64,000 nt of DNA from Apostichopus japonicus (lineage: Eukaryota > Echinodermata > Holothuroidea > Aspidochirotida > Stichopodidae), in the NCBI RefSeq assembly GCF_037975245.1, contig NC_092564.1, forward strand, positions 22,595,984 through 22,659,983, written 5' to 3'. Position numbers and translations under genes: made by a program. Shown here one piece after another: positions 24,574 through 37,110 of the stretch. Below the pieces are notes generated by a model. It was not told where the DNA came from and did not search any database. It saw only the letters and a list, made by a program, of their open reading frames with translations. The first letter of the stretch is position 1; each line of letters opens with the position of its first letter.

Positions 24574-26049
24574 CTGAAAAAACAAACAATAAAATTGATA
24601 CGGTCAATTATATGAATAATTAAAGGGCCCTGCAGACCAAACTAAACATATGGATGCATAGTTACACAATTGTAATTTTATCTATGAGGTAAGTTCCTGT
24701 TTTGTGGACCGTAATATTAATACAAAGATTACCCAAATTGATAGCTTTTCTTTAATATACGTCCAAAAGTCAGCTAAATGAGTTTCTTCTATCATGTTGC
24801 AAGGATGTCATTCGTTTCTCATATATTCTTGTAAACTTCAATACTTGATAACCTTCAGCTGGCACATTCGATGTCCCTAAATCAATTTGTTTATCCTTGT
24901 TGAAAATTGTCATATGTTTAACGTTAAGTTAGTCTCGACAGACAAGGTCTTGTTGCTTATGCTGAAAAGTTTAATCTCTCTGTCTCACTCTCTACATGCT
25001 TGAGGTGGTATATCAGTTAAAAGACAACTCTTCTTGTTACAAAAATGTGTCCCCATTGAAATGTGTGCATTTGTAATAATACCTCATAAGGCAGGCTGTT
25101 ACTCAGATTGTAGAAACAGAGATACTGACAAATATTGCTTAAAGGTCAAGGGTCATGATGATCTTTGATTTGCTCTGTGGTGTAGTTCTATCCTTCAATT
25201 TCTGAAAATTGGTGAAATAATTCATCAAATTGCACCAGAATACAAAATTAGTTGTTCCTTCCTCAGTGCAAACTTTTTGGTAGTTTCATTCAAGCTGTTT
25301 AACTGGGCTCACCTTTTTAATAATTTGACTAACAAACACAGCAACTACAGTGTCAATCAGCGCAGCAACATGTGTATAACAATGTATGCAAAGTAAAGGC
25401 AATGCATGATTACAACACCATAATGTAGGCCTACCATCATATAAGTTTAACATTAATAGTGAGATTTAGTGTTTCTGGACTGTTGTACTCTAACAGCCTA
25501 TCTTACTCTCATAGACATTTAATTGAGGAAATCAATGATACTTTCATGAGATTTGTTTTTGATCTTATAGTTGTTGTCACTCCTAGTTAAAACTAATGGA
25601 AACTCTTGTGCTGTGTAATTAGCAAAAAGGATGTGTTCTTTATTTTGCTGTTTTAATTTGAATGTAATTTAAATTGTTTTAAAGATATAAACTGAGGCAT
25701 TAATGAATCACTATTATTCTATATATGATTTATCTAGGCTACTGTTCTAATTATTTTGGGATATTTATTTAGTTGTGGTTCCTTCCTACATTTTTTTGGC
25801 AATTGGTTATGTGTGGTATTGAATTAATTATATTATTTTCACCACATTTGCAAAACTTCAAATCCAAAGAAATAAAAAAAAATTAAAAAAGAAAATAAAG
25901 AAGCATAACAAACACTAGCAATGATTGCAAACCTTTACAATGCAAGATATTTAAGTTACAGTTTTGAATAACCTACTTCCAAAAAGTTCACAACCTTAAA
26001 GATTAACTGACCCCTAGTCAAAACACTAGTCAACTGTCAGAGTACACAA
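24574..26049. other. Upstream flank of gene 1
   Basis: It should hold the untranslated first exon or part of the first intron of gene 1. No promoter or exon can be placed from sequence alone. Confidence 0.5.
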
Positions 26050-26480
26050 ATGGAAGCTACATTCGGTGCAAAAGTTGGGTCAATTGAGACAAATTTAGAC
26101 CACTTTAGGCTTCCCTGTTTACTACCAAGTTAGTAGGTTTGTGTATAAGGTACAAAACTTCAGGCTCTCACAAAGTCACACTGCAAAAACTTGATGCCTC
26201 ACTAGGTAATGTGAGAAACTTGATGGTGCCATGAGTGGCCAACTTGTCAGCAATTCATTGATGGGTAGGGTTCAGCTGTGAGAATTATAAAATTACTTAC
26301 ATACCACATTACTTGACAATTTGTATGTAAGTAAATGGGCAATCATATGGAGTATTTTGCCTTATGGGCCTATCATAGGTATTGATCACTCTCCCCAATC
26401 ATATGAAGCATTCCAATGGTTGCCATCACGGTTTCCAGTCGCCAAAGTTTTGAATTTGAAGATAAAATTAAAGGCGTGAA
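26050..26480 (+). repeat. Diverged interspersed repeat, copy 1
   Basis: It shares with 28970-29400 the blocks TCAATT..GAC, TTTAGGC(T/C)TCCC, AGGCTCT, ATGGTGCCAT..GGC and CAATTCATTGATGGGTAG, then CCACATTACT. Class unknown. Confidence 0.55.
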
Positions 26481-26869
26481 TAGTGCAATATTTTAGAGGG
26501 TCGGTAAAATTATAGTGTTGGATGGACGTATATATGATAAGCTGATGGGCTTGTGGCGCACGTAATTAATTGAAGAGTCCCCTGGTCTCTCTGATTGTGT
26601 TACTCCAGTATTTTACAATAGCGCGCTCAATTAGTTTAACGCAGTGTCAGAACCGTATGCGTAATTTTTTTCCCAGGACGAACGTGTCAATTTTTACGCG
26701 ATTGAGCGCATGAAGATAGCTATGTTGTCAGCTTGGCGCCTTTTTCGCACGTATCTGAATATATGAAATATGAAGTCGGCAAAAATCCTACTAGAGGACA
26801 TTAACGCCAACCGAGATAACAAAACAAGAGTAAGATAACAACACAAGAGTTAGTAAGCTTGTCTTTGAA

Positions 26870-27330
26870 GCAGTCTGATGGCAAAGCATTCTAATCTTTT
26901 AAGGTTCGAGGTAAGGAGGAATATTGATATAAATGCTTTCTAGTGTAGGGAACTTGTAAGTTAAGATCATGTTTTTTCTTTTGTAAACACTTTTTGTTGG
27001 AATTAGTCTTTATCAATTGATTTTATAAATTGCAGACGTGTGTGCTTTCTTCTTGATTTAAGCAGGGCCAATCTAGTTTGCTTATTTGTCACACAAAATC
27101 TAGCTGCTCTTCTCTGAATAGCTTCTACTTCATCTACATTACACTGGTGGTAGGTGTCCCAGACTACTTAAGCACTCTCGATAACTGGCCTGAAAAAAAA
27201 GTTATGCATGCTGTACTTTTAACATCTGTGGGACACCTTGAGAGGTTACGACCTATAAAGCCAAGAACACGGTTTGCTTTATTGGTTATGTTATTGATAT
27301 GTTTATCCCATTTATTTTAGTAAATACACT
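26870..27330 (-). mobile_element. Decayed LINE fragment (post-RT region)
   Basis: The minus strand, read across frameshifts, gives HINNITNKANRVLGFIGRNL, SRCPTDVKS, VEAIQRRAARF and SRRKHTRLQF. This is the region following the reverse transcriptase core of CR1/L2-like LINEs. It is interrupted by stops and is a relic. Confidence 0.75.
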
Positions 27331-28713
27331 GAAAACTGGTCATTTAGGATATCTCCTTTGGTTTTGCTTTCACTTTGCCGTACTAGTTCATGATGCTTCT
27401 TTCAACGGAGGTATATAGTTAAAGTGTGTACTACGTGCTTATACATACCTTTAAGTCAATATTGCATCATGGTCACTCTTCTTGACTCTATATGTGCAAT
27501 AATTTGAGATTAATTTCTGACTCAGTAAAGTGCAGAGAATTTTGTTGAAATATTGAATTTAATTTTTTTTTAAATTAGTATTAGATGTATAACTTGCTTT
27601 AGGGTCAACGGACTACCTATCTAATTTTCCTTATGTATCCAGTACATATTTTGTGTGTGATCATCTAGTTCAAAATCTGTTGAAATGTTTGGAAAGCTCT
27701 TTTCGTTCTCAAGATAAACACATTTGATTTTGTTTATAAATGGGGAAACATTAGATATGTGCAAACTATGATGTTACCCTCATCGCTATTTGTTATTTAA
27801 GCCCCTAATTACAAGACCACATATATTATTGAATAATGTGATGTTCTTCTTTTCAAAGAAGGTTAACAATAGAAATATTTATCAAAGTCGCAGAAGGCCA
27901 CAAACCTGTGTTCAGTGTCCTTGAAACGAAGGTTTAAAACCAAAGGAACAATAAAACAGTAAATTAGGATGTTACTTCCTTTACATCATCAGTATGCATA
28001 ATTAGCCAATGTTTATTCATAAATATATCTACAACTGAGAAAATACTTTTTCAATAGTCAATCTTTGATGGATTTTGATGGAAGTTGCAGCTATTTTCAT
28101 CATTTCTAATAGCTATTAAAATGATCAGAACAATAAAGTTCCTAGGTGTCCGCTGGAAGTTGGGCAGTGATGCACGTTTCAGGTCGCTGTCAAAGAAAAA
28201 CAAACCCCTTACAATTACGTTCTGCTTTTATTTCTCTAAACATCAGACACAAAGTTCGAGATTTTTTATATGGCTTTTAAGCGGCCAACCCTTCGCCAGT
28301 TCTTAGCAATACTGCAATAGTGCAGCAGCCTACCCTATATTCGTTTCATCATGCATGATATGTAGAAAAATCCCTATGTGGCAGCATTCGTTTACGTACT
28401 ACTTTCGTGGGTATGGTTTGGAAGCAAAACTTTGTGCCGAAAATAGTAGTACACGCATGCGTAATACGATGTGTTGCCGAAGACGCGCTCCTTTATGAAA
28501 ACTGAATTCAAGTGGCATATCAGGAAAAGTGCCAAAAAGCAACAGGAGAACATATTTTTGACCTGTTATCAATCAGGATCTGTTTTTATGTTGGTTTTTT
28601 ATATGATTTTTTTTTTTATAAAAGCTAGAGTGAACAATAGCACCCAAAAATTGACATAAGTCAAGGGCTTATGTAGGCTTTGAGGCACTCTAAGAGAAAT
28701 CCACATGGGCCAA
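27331..28713. other. Intergenic stretch, nothing recognised
   Basis: Only short unconvincing open frames (28085-28306 and 28471-28659 plus). No repeat or RNA signal that I can support. Confidence 0.5.
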
Positions 28714-29000
28714 TCAGTTGTTCACAGCAGTAAGTGAGGGTTCAGATAAGCATCGGGCACATTTTGTAAGATGCTCATGCACCCTGCTCTCGAAGGTCTG
28801 TGCGCCGTTAAAAGAAATAAAATCATTATGTACAGCTGCCTCCATAACCTTGCTGATAATGCAGAGCAGAGAGATGGGTCGGTACATAGAAGGATTAGAC
28901 TTTGAGTCTCTCTTATGAATTGCGATAACAGCCTGACAGCATGTTGAAGAGCATGAATGGAAGTATATGTGGTGGAAAATCGGGCCAATTTCAGACCCCT
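28714..29000 (-). mobile_element. LINE reverse transcriptase fragment (5' part of RT)
   Basis: IHKRDSKSNPSMYRPISLLC followed by IISKVMEAAVHNDFISF is the start of a LINE RT domain (K-x-D-x-x-N-Y-RPISLL). It is short and truncated on both sides. Confidence 0.82.
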
Positions 29001-29400
29001 TTAGGCCTCCCATGACCGCGTACGAATATGGTTTACTACTGAGCGAAGTGGTTTGCTTACGAGTGACGAAAAATCCAGGCTCTTATAGCAACAAATCTGC
29101 GCAGTCATGATACGGAAAATCGATAGTGCCATGTAAGGCAAATTTGCACGCTATCCAATGATGGGTAGCGTTAAGCTAGTGAGAACTTTTATCTAGGACA
29201 TAGAAACCACATTACTCTTGTGATTTAGTGTGTAAGTCAATGGGGCTTGTAAAGGGTGTATGCTACCCTCATTCGTCCTGGGGCAAAAACTACGCGAGCC
29301 GTTTGCGGCTCTAAGTTTGTCTCTGGGCCAATTTTTATAGCACGCAAATAGGTTACAGTTAACGGCGTAAAAATCACTAAAATTTAATAAACACAGCCTG
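28970..29400 (+). repeat. Diverged interspersed repeat, copy 2
   Basis: Same block order as 26050-26480 (CCTTTAGGCCTCCC, CCAGGCTCTTATAG, GATAGTGCCATGTAAGGC, CAATGATGGGTAGCG, ACCACATTACTCTTG). Confidence 0.55.
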
Positions 29401-30039
29401 CATAGAAGTAGGGCCATGCTAAACTATAGAAATTACGGGAGAAATCGTAGTCACAATTCGGTCGATCCCTATATAAAAGTAACAAACATACAAACGTGGA
29501 TGATACGGTGTAAACTCAATTCGCGGCGCTACTTTAAAACGAAATATAAAAGCGTGGCTTTCGTGGTACAGCGAGTTGTAACATCGTTTTTAATAACGGC
29601 TTCCACTGGAGCAACGTTTTGAACTAACAATCGCTTATCACTTGGGTGAATACTGAATAGTGGTAATACATGGATGTAACATCAGTCATTACCAACAACC
29701 GAAGTACAACAAATTAAGTTTCTAGAGGGAAAAATTTTATTAGCTATTTGTTTAACTTGATATTAACAAATAAGTCGTAAAGAGGGATTCATCTATTATC
29801 ACAGTTCGTCTAAATTGGATACGTTGTTACAGAGGTGAAAATATGCAAACTTGCACTGAGAGTTGACAAAAAGCTTCATGGAAAGGGTGGGTTCATAAAG
29901 CACGTCAATATTTCTCGCAGACGTAACGAAAGGTCATGTTTCTTAGTCTCCCATTTTTAGTGGAGAAATAATTGAGAAAAGCTTTGTATATTTAGCATGC
30001 AGGAACCTGGCGATGGTTTTGTCACCGTTTAATTTCACT

Positions 30040-30310
30040 TTTTTAATACCATTCTCTGATATCACGTCGGGCACTCTCAACACAAGTGAAAGCATTCGCT
30101 GTCACGGCGCGATTAAAACTATGTATTAACTGCGTATCATCAGCATATTGATGCATTCTTATACCATGCGTCCTAATTTTTTCAAATAAACCACACGTAG
30201 ACATAATTAAAACAAAAGCTGCCGATAAGTCAAGAAAACAAAAAGTCCAAGTTATTATCATGAATGGCAGACAGGATGTCATTCTGTACTTGAGCAGTTG
30301 CAGTTATATG
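30040..30310 (-). mobile_element. Decayed LINE RT fragment with internal deletion
   Basis: QNDILSAIHDNN, then after a frameshift FLDLSAAF, then HQYADDTQLIHSF. The DLSAAFDT and YADDTQ blocks, normally about a hundred residues apart, are joined here, so the middle of the RT is deleted. Confidence 0.8.
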
Positions 30311-31424
30311 GTATGTTTTTGACACCGAATGAAAAACCTCATAATGTCGGGGAAGCATGGCTCCTGCAATTTAGCATTGTGTATATTCTTTAATAAAAGA
30401 CTATTAAATGTTAATATAACAATAAGGGTAAAGTAGACACAGAATGGTAGCATTAAAACTACAAAGAGGGGAAACTTAAATACCGGGAGCCTCGCGGGAG
30501 GCTGCTACAGACCTGGAAACCCCACCCTACCGAAAAATCTCAGAAAGATTGTGTTCTTTTATACCATATTGAACTAGGCTATTAAACAACCTCTTCAATA
30601 ACTGTTGCAATGAATGGTGTACTTAATGGAGATGTGTCTGTAATGTGTCAAACAATGTGGGTTGGCATTTGTACTTTTCAGGACTGGTGATACCACACTT
30701 TCTAGGCAGAAGAGAATTTACCACTGACAAAGAAAGGTTAACAATGGATGGTGCAAGTACGTCAATACATTTCTTAAACATACAAGTTGGGCTTGGTTCC
30801 AAACAGCAAGATATGGATGGAGCTTAGCGAATAATGGCAATGAGTTCATTGATTGTAACAGGTTTCAATACGGCTAAGCTGGAATTTGGAAGATGGTACT
30901 ACTAGTTAAAGAGTGATAGCCCATTGTTTGGGTTAGACGAAGCTTGATCCAGCTCAGACCACATATCTTCTCTGCAAAGAAATCATCGAATGAAAAAAAA
31001 ATAAGGATAAATCACAGTACAGAAATGTGCCATGATGTCACATCACAGACCATCTATTGTGACTTGTTAATTACTACAAATCGCATTAATATAAAAGCCG
31101 TTACCACAAGTTTATAAGCTGTTAATCACGGGTACTACGTACTACTTAAAGTTTGTTTCATCGATACTAATGTGGTTGCTATAATTACCCTTTTAGTAGT
31201 GCAACTTGACTATCATATATTTGCTATTTGTTATTGTTATTTTAACGTTTGCCCTTTTCAGCATCCATTATGTTAAGCTATAGCGTGCTCACTCAAGTCA
31301 TACTAAAAAGATTTAACATCCTCCAAATGTAGGACAGAGTGTAGCGTTTATAATAATGTAAGTGATTTGAAGTCAAATAACAGAGTAGAATTAATTAATA
31401 GAACGTATAAATTAACTCAAAATT

Positions 31425-31770
31425 AAAGGTACTGCTGTGGGCACGAGAATGGTGCCATCTTACGCTAACATATTCATGCATTTCTTAGAACAAGATTTTC
31501 TTGCTGCCTTTCCCCAGAAACCACTTTGCTATGCACGTTGTATTGACGATATTTTTATGGTGCTATTTTTGTGTGACTCCATTAAGTGTACTATGGATCA
31601 CTCAGCTAGGCAGATCTGTTTCCTTGACATACTGGTCACGATCCAAGAGGGAGCCATTAAAACTTCTGTCTATTCCAAACCCACGGATAAGCTTGCATAT
31701 CTATTGGCATGTTCACAGTTTTCATCCCCAGCATACTATGCGATCAGTAGTTAATAGCCAGCAATTTTAT
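31425..31770 (+). mobile_element. Penelope-like element RT fragment
   Basis: GTAVGTRMVPSYANIFM, CIDDIFMV, ICFLDILVTIQEG and YSKPTDKLAYL are the late RT blocks of Penelope-like retroelements. The reading then shifts frame to HVHSFHPQHTMRSVV. There is an internal deletion after IDDIFMV. It is a relic. Confidence 0.85.
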
Positions 31771-31974
31771 TAGAATATTCGTTACACACAAGTCATGTTC
31801 AATGACTAGGCTAGGCTAACCTCAGTCCTACTAGTAGAAGTACTATCCCATACTAGGGCCGTATAACTTGTTGTTTATAGTGATACTGCCTAACCGCCCT
31901 AGTCACTGACCATGCATGCTATGACTGTCTGTTACGGTTTTGAAACCTCCACAACGCTTTCGAGACGTTTCGCC

Positions 31975-32062
31975 TAACTGCCATTTCGCCCAACCTGTTG
32001 TGCGAAATGGCAGTTGGCCGAAATGACAGTTGGCCGAATTGACAGTTGGCCGAATTGACCAG
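31975..32062. repeat. Inverted and direct repeat cluster (AACTGCCATTTCG / CGAAATGGCAGTT)
   Basis: AACTGCCATTTCG on one side pairs with CGAAATGGCAGTTGGC on the other across a loop of about 16 bases. It is followed by three direct units of ACAGTTGGCCGAA(A/T)TG. It could fold as a hairpin and may be one end of a small mobile element. Confidence 0.75.
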
Positions 32063-32839
32063 CTTCCTCCACAACACAGTCACTGTTCTGTGTACACAAA
32101 CTGAAATCCGTTAAACACGCCATACAGTGGCCTGTTGTTTGCACGATTATTACCCACCTCTATCAATAAGCGTTTCTTACAATACTGTGCGTAGCACATC
32201 TTCATCATGGACAATATTTTGTAACCATATTTTAGAAATAAACTCAGGGATGAAAAACAACAAATTTGGCTAAAACTTGGCACACACAATAAGGCAATGG
32301 AGCCGTTAACTTGAATTAGGCCTGGTCGTCAGTGTGATGTAATAAGCGAGTTCACCATTAGAGAATTATGATGCATTGTGGGAAAATGCCAGAGGTCAGC
32401 TGTAATATACAGTGAGCGCCCATAGTAACATATTGGTACAATACACAACTTCACAATCGATTTTTAAAACTACGCCACAGTGTATGCATGTATAGTTTTT
32501 CTTACGGAACAATCAAATATGAACGCGGAGCGTTGATTTGTATAGCTGAGTCTTTGACCTTTGCCACATTGCACTGTAGGCTTTCAACGGTGAACTCGCT
32601 TATTCACATGTATAGTTTGGGCCAATCCCAATCGTGCATGATGTTATTGTACATCTACCATGGATTCTAGCTGCTAGTGTGGAGGCTTGTGAAACCTACC
32701 GTATATAGGCCTACACAGCGTACAGTTCATGGGCTAATCCGCCATTACGACACTGTCGTTGGTGCGTCACCGATTGAATTTAAATAAAATCATTCCATAT
32801 CACTGTAGCAACACATTGGCTTGACCAGTTTTGTACTGA

Positions 32840-33230
32840 TATATACTTGGGTTACAGCTCCAACTTCTTTGCCATCATTTTGAATCCGTTCAACTTCCAA
32901 GCTTGTATTTGCAGTTTTTCGATATAGCCTAGGACTAAATTCATTCAATTTCATCTAATCAAGGTTAGAATTAGCAGTTATGAATCCATTCTTTCAAGGT
33001 AGTTATATGCCTATTTGCAGTTGGCAAGCTAGGCAAGGCCTGAATCAATTCAACTTTGAACTTGTATAGGTTACTTGGGTGAAAGCTCCGACTTGTTTCC
33101 CATCATGAATTCATTCAAACTTTCAAGGTTAGTATATGCAGTTTTTCGATATAGCCTCGGCATGAATCTATTCCAACTTTCAATATTAGAATTTGCAGTT
33201 TTTCAACACAGGCCTAGCCTAGAGTAGAGG
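32840..33230. repeat. Imperfect tandem repeat around GCAGTTTTTCGATATAGCCT
   Basis: Three to four irregular units with CTTGGGT(T/G)ACAGCTCC, TCATTCAA and TTTGCAGTTTTTCGATATAGCC. Confidence 0.65.
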
Positions 33231-36088
33231 ACTATACACTCCTTTCTTTTAAACTTTAAAAATGGGAGAAATACATTGGTATAGAACATGAAGTGCGCAA
33301 AAGATGATACCATGTTAGGTTATCATATATAATTAATAGCGCACACTTTTAAACTACAGTACTGTGTCAGTGTGTGCTATAGCAGTCACCATCGACATAG
33401 GCACAAATTGCATAGAGGTAGAGTAAATGTAGAGTAGTGCCAAACATGTTCGTTCACAATTAGCCTAGCTAAAGTTTAGCATAGCCTATGTTGTATTGTG
33501 TCAACCCTCATAGTAATAGAAATATTTGATAATACGAACATCAACATTTATTAATATATTTTTAATTGTATAATTTTGTAAGTACACTAAAGAATAGCTT
33601 AATCTGTTGTTGCTGTTGTACGTCTTTGCACAATTGACATCATAATGATACACCTTAAGACGCCATATATAGTGACGATAAAATGACAGATAATTAGACG
33701 CCATAATAATGACGCCATAAAATACAATAATATTTAATAATTAATATTAATAATAAAATTCATTGGCTTGACTGTACGATAATCGCATCGTGGAAAGGCT
33801 GGTAGAGTGCCTGTAATATACTTAAGACTTCGACTGATCAATATTTTGTTAATTAAAACTTATTCGGGTTCGGACGGGGAAACTCAACACTGGTTTCCCG
33901 ACTAGCAGTCGGCAGCTTGTGACGATTCACGACTACAACAGCCCAGTTTTAACAAATGTAGCCAATCATAAGGCAGTATCTATTCATGTGACCTTAATGA
34001 GCACAAATCGTTAGCAGTGAACAGACGACGTGTGTGTTCGTTCATTCGCTCTGTACATTAGTCAGACTATTGGTGACTAATGAAAACTAGGTCACGACGG
34101 TCGAGTTGAGTCTGTCATGGCAGTGTGTGGCGGTTTCAGTTAGAAGTGAACCACTTTATCTAAAAACAAGAATAGGCATATTCCTAACATTGGGGGGGGG
34201 GGGGGGAGAAGAGGAGAGGGGAGGAAGTTGTTCCTCACGATTGTCTGTGTCAAATACGACAACGATGTACGTTCAGATTGCTTCTCTATATATATTATTA
34301 CGATGAATTGAAATAAATTCCTTTCTCATGAAAAATATATCCTACGAAAAGACCTACCCAACTACTTATTTTGGTCTCATTATTTTAATTGTCTTTGTCT
34401 CTCTTCTCTTAGTATTTCCTTATTTTTAGCATTTGTAGCATTACATTTCCTTGCAATTCATGTCGCCCAAGCAAACAATCACTTCCTGATCAAAACACAC
34501 ACATTTAAAGATGCACACAAATATTATTGTGTCATTGTCACGTATTGTTGGATAAATAAAATGAAACTAACCTCTTTGTTAAGGACTCTCTTTTATCAAG
34601 ATGGAAGAAGTAAAACAACACAGGGCGCCAAGACGAAGAAACCACTCCTGGGGCTGGAGTTCACCCTGTCGTATCCATGGTCCTCAATCCTTAAATGTGC
34701 GCTGAAGTTCTTAACAGATTTCTTAAACAAAGTGAACAAGGAAATAAATATTCTATTTCCTGAAAAATGTGCATAAAAACCTCTGATTTCGTACAAACGT
34801 CTCAGCTTAAAGAAGAAAGGTCTGAACAGGAAGCAATTATGTTTTTGTTATATTGTGTGGCAAAAACAAAAGTATAAAGTTTCGTAGCTTAGTAAAGGTT
34901 TAGTTTATTTACCTTGTCATTTAATTCTACTTCCCCGAGGAAAATGATACTTTGATTAACAAACACATTTCCTTCGGTTCTCTCACAATACACAAGTTAG
35001 CCACTTCAAGCTTATATGCGAAAGAGTATATGTTGATGTAGGGAACCGCTTCACCCTGCCTCATAGAGGGATGATGAGTTTAATGCATTAAAATGGGGTC
35101 TAAAATATAAAGATGTGATCAAAAGGATATGGCTAGACTTAAATTGCAGACAATGAGTGTATTTGATCATGTTGTCTATATTGATTAGTTCTGTAATGTA
35201 GTGATTTCAAGTGGGTCAATTACGGTACGTCTGTTGATTATAATTCTTTTTCCGATATTGACCTTTGCTGATGAGGTCAAAGGTAAGACGTAGGCACATA
35301 TAGTACTGCAGTAAAGCTAGTCCGTTCAATCCAAATTGCAAACACTGAAGTTTTACTCTGTTAGGAACTTCATGGATTTGCGTATGATGGATTCACAGGT
35401 ACTAGTAAACCTATAACAGGCTATAGTTCCATTACATATCCTCTATTTATGTCACGATACATCATAATGTTACTAAATAACTACCGCAGAAACGCTATGA
35501 AAAATGCCTCCGTTTCTAAAATTGTAGAAACTATCCGAAAAATGTTAAAAATAAAATACAACTAGAACAGCCCGTTTCGTGTATAAACAATTACGCTAGG
35601 TTCTGCAGATCAACAATCACATTTTGTTAGGATTAAGCTATAAGTGGTGATGTTTGTTTTGATCAAGGAGACAATCAACAGTACTTTAACAAGTCTGTTC
35701 TAACGAAATACTAGGCGTACTTTCCACAAGCCGATGTATGTTGTCTAAACACAGCCATGTCTACGCTTAGGGCTATGAATTTTTGATGAATGGATTTTGA
35801 TGTTTAAATCACACGTACACAGTATTATTCGGCACTCGACTCAAGCAGTCCGTCTATGGCAAGCCTGATGTGTAATAATTCGAAAAAGTCAGTTTATCGC
35901 CGATATAAACTCAGTTTAAGAATTTGCTTTTGTATTGTTGTTGATTTGATGTGTTGTTTGTCGTGGCTTGACATATCCGTGTCCATACGGTACAGTGTAT
36001 CGTGCACAGTTGCTAGAATAGGCTTTTGATATAACGGTTTAGAAGAAGAAATATGTAACTAGGTAGATTTTAAAAGAAAAGAAATTAA
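33231..36088. other. Intergenic stretch with a G15 run
   Basis: It contains a run of 15 G (34192-34206) followed by purine-rich GAGGAGAGGGGAGG. I see no gene; the open frames at 34106 and 34561 have no homologous features. Confidence 0.5.
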
Positions 36089-37110
36089 CCAGACAGCAAA
36101 ACTGCAGTGTGGTTTCAATGATGCTACATGAATAATATAATATGAACGTGACAAACTAGGCTGTAGAGTAAAGCCAGGACGAACAGCATAATTCAATCTA
36201 AGTAGTACAGCAAAAGGCATTGGTATATGACAAACAATATTCACATCGACAGCTGAGGACCGAGATGAAAACTATACTTGTATTCAGCACACAGATTGAT
36301 CTCTACCAAAGACAACAAGCTTCTTCTTCCCAACGTGGAACACCTACAAGTTGTACATTAAACAGGCGCCGGGGAATTCTATCCCCCTGGTCCCCAAGAT
36401 TGTGCGTTTGGTTTGCTTCTAAAACACCTAAAGTTTTTATTTGGCACTGAATCTCGAACATTGCGAAATACGACGGAAAACCTCCAACAACAGAAGTAAA
36501 GATATAATACCGATGATTCACAATGATATCGTCCATTCGTCGATTAGTCGAGTTCATAGCACACGGCAACTCCAAAGAGTTAGCGACACACTTAAGTCAA
36601 AGGAGATTTGGTCGAGGCTTCCGTTCTTTATCCAAGGATGCCAATTTCCAACATCCTCTTTTATTCTAATGAGGCGTAACGCACATGTTATCTAATAGGC
36701 TGGTCGGTTGAGGATACGGTAGATTATAAAACAAGGTTTCCACAATTTGACCCCTGGTGACTCCAGATGACATTAACCTCCACCAGAAACATCAGGCTTC
36801 TTGTACTTAACGAGCCACAACGACATACTAAATATGAGATTGGTCCAAGCTTCCCTTCTTGAGATATCGTGTTTACAAGATTTTCACAATTTGACCCTTG
36901 GGACCCCAAATAAACTTTGACCTCCCCAAAACAATAAGCCTCTTCTACTCAATGTGGTACTAGTACACACAATATATGAGATTTGAATTTTCCCTTCTTG
37001 AGATATTGTGTTTACAAGCAAGGCGTCACACACACGCACATACACACAAATATCGCATCCGCCTGCATGACTACAAAGGTTACGATTAAGACCAAACCAA
37101 AAACGAATGT
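36089..37110 (+). repeat. 1.1 kb interspersed repeat, copy 2
   Basis: Diverged copy in the same orientation as 1068-2190, upstream of gene 1. It keeps the same internal tandem pair and CA-rich end. Open frames over it are not genes. Confidence 0.8.
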
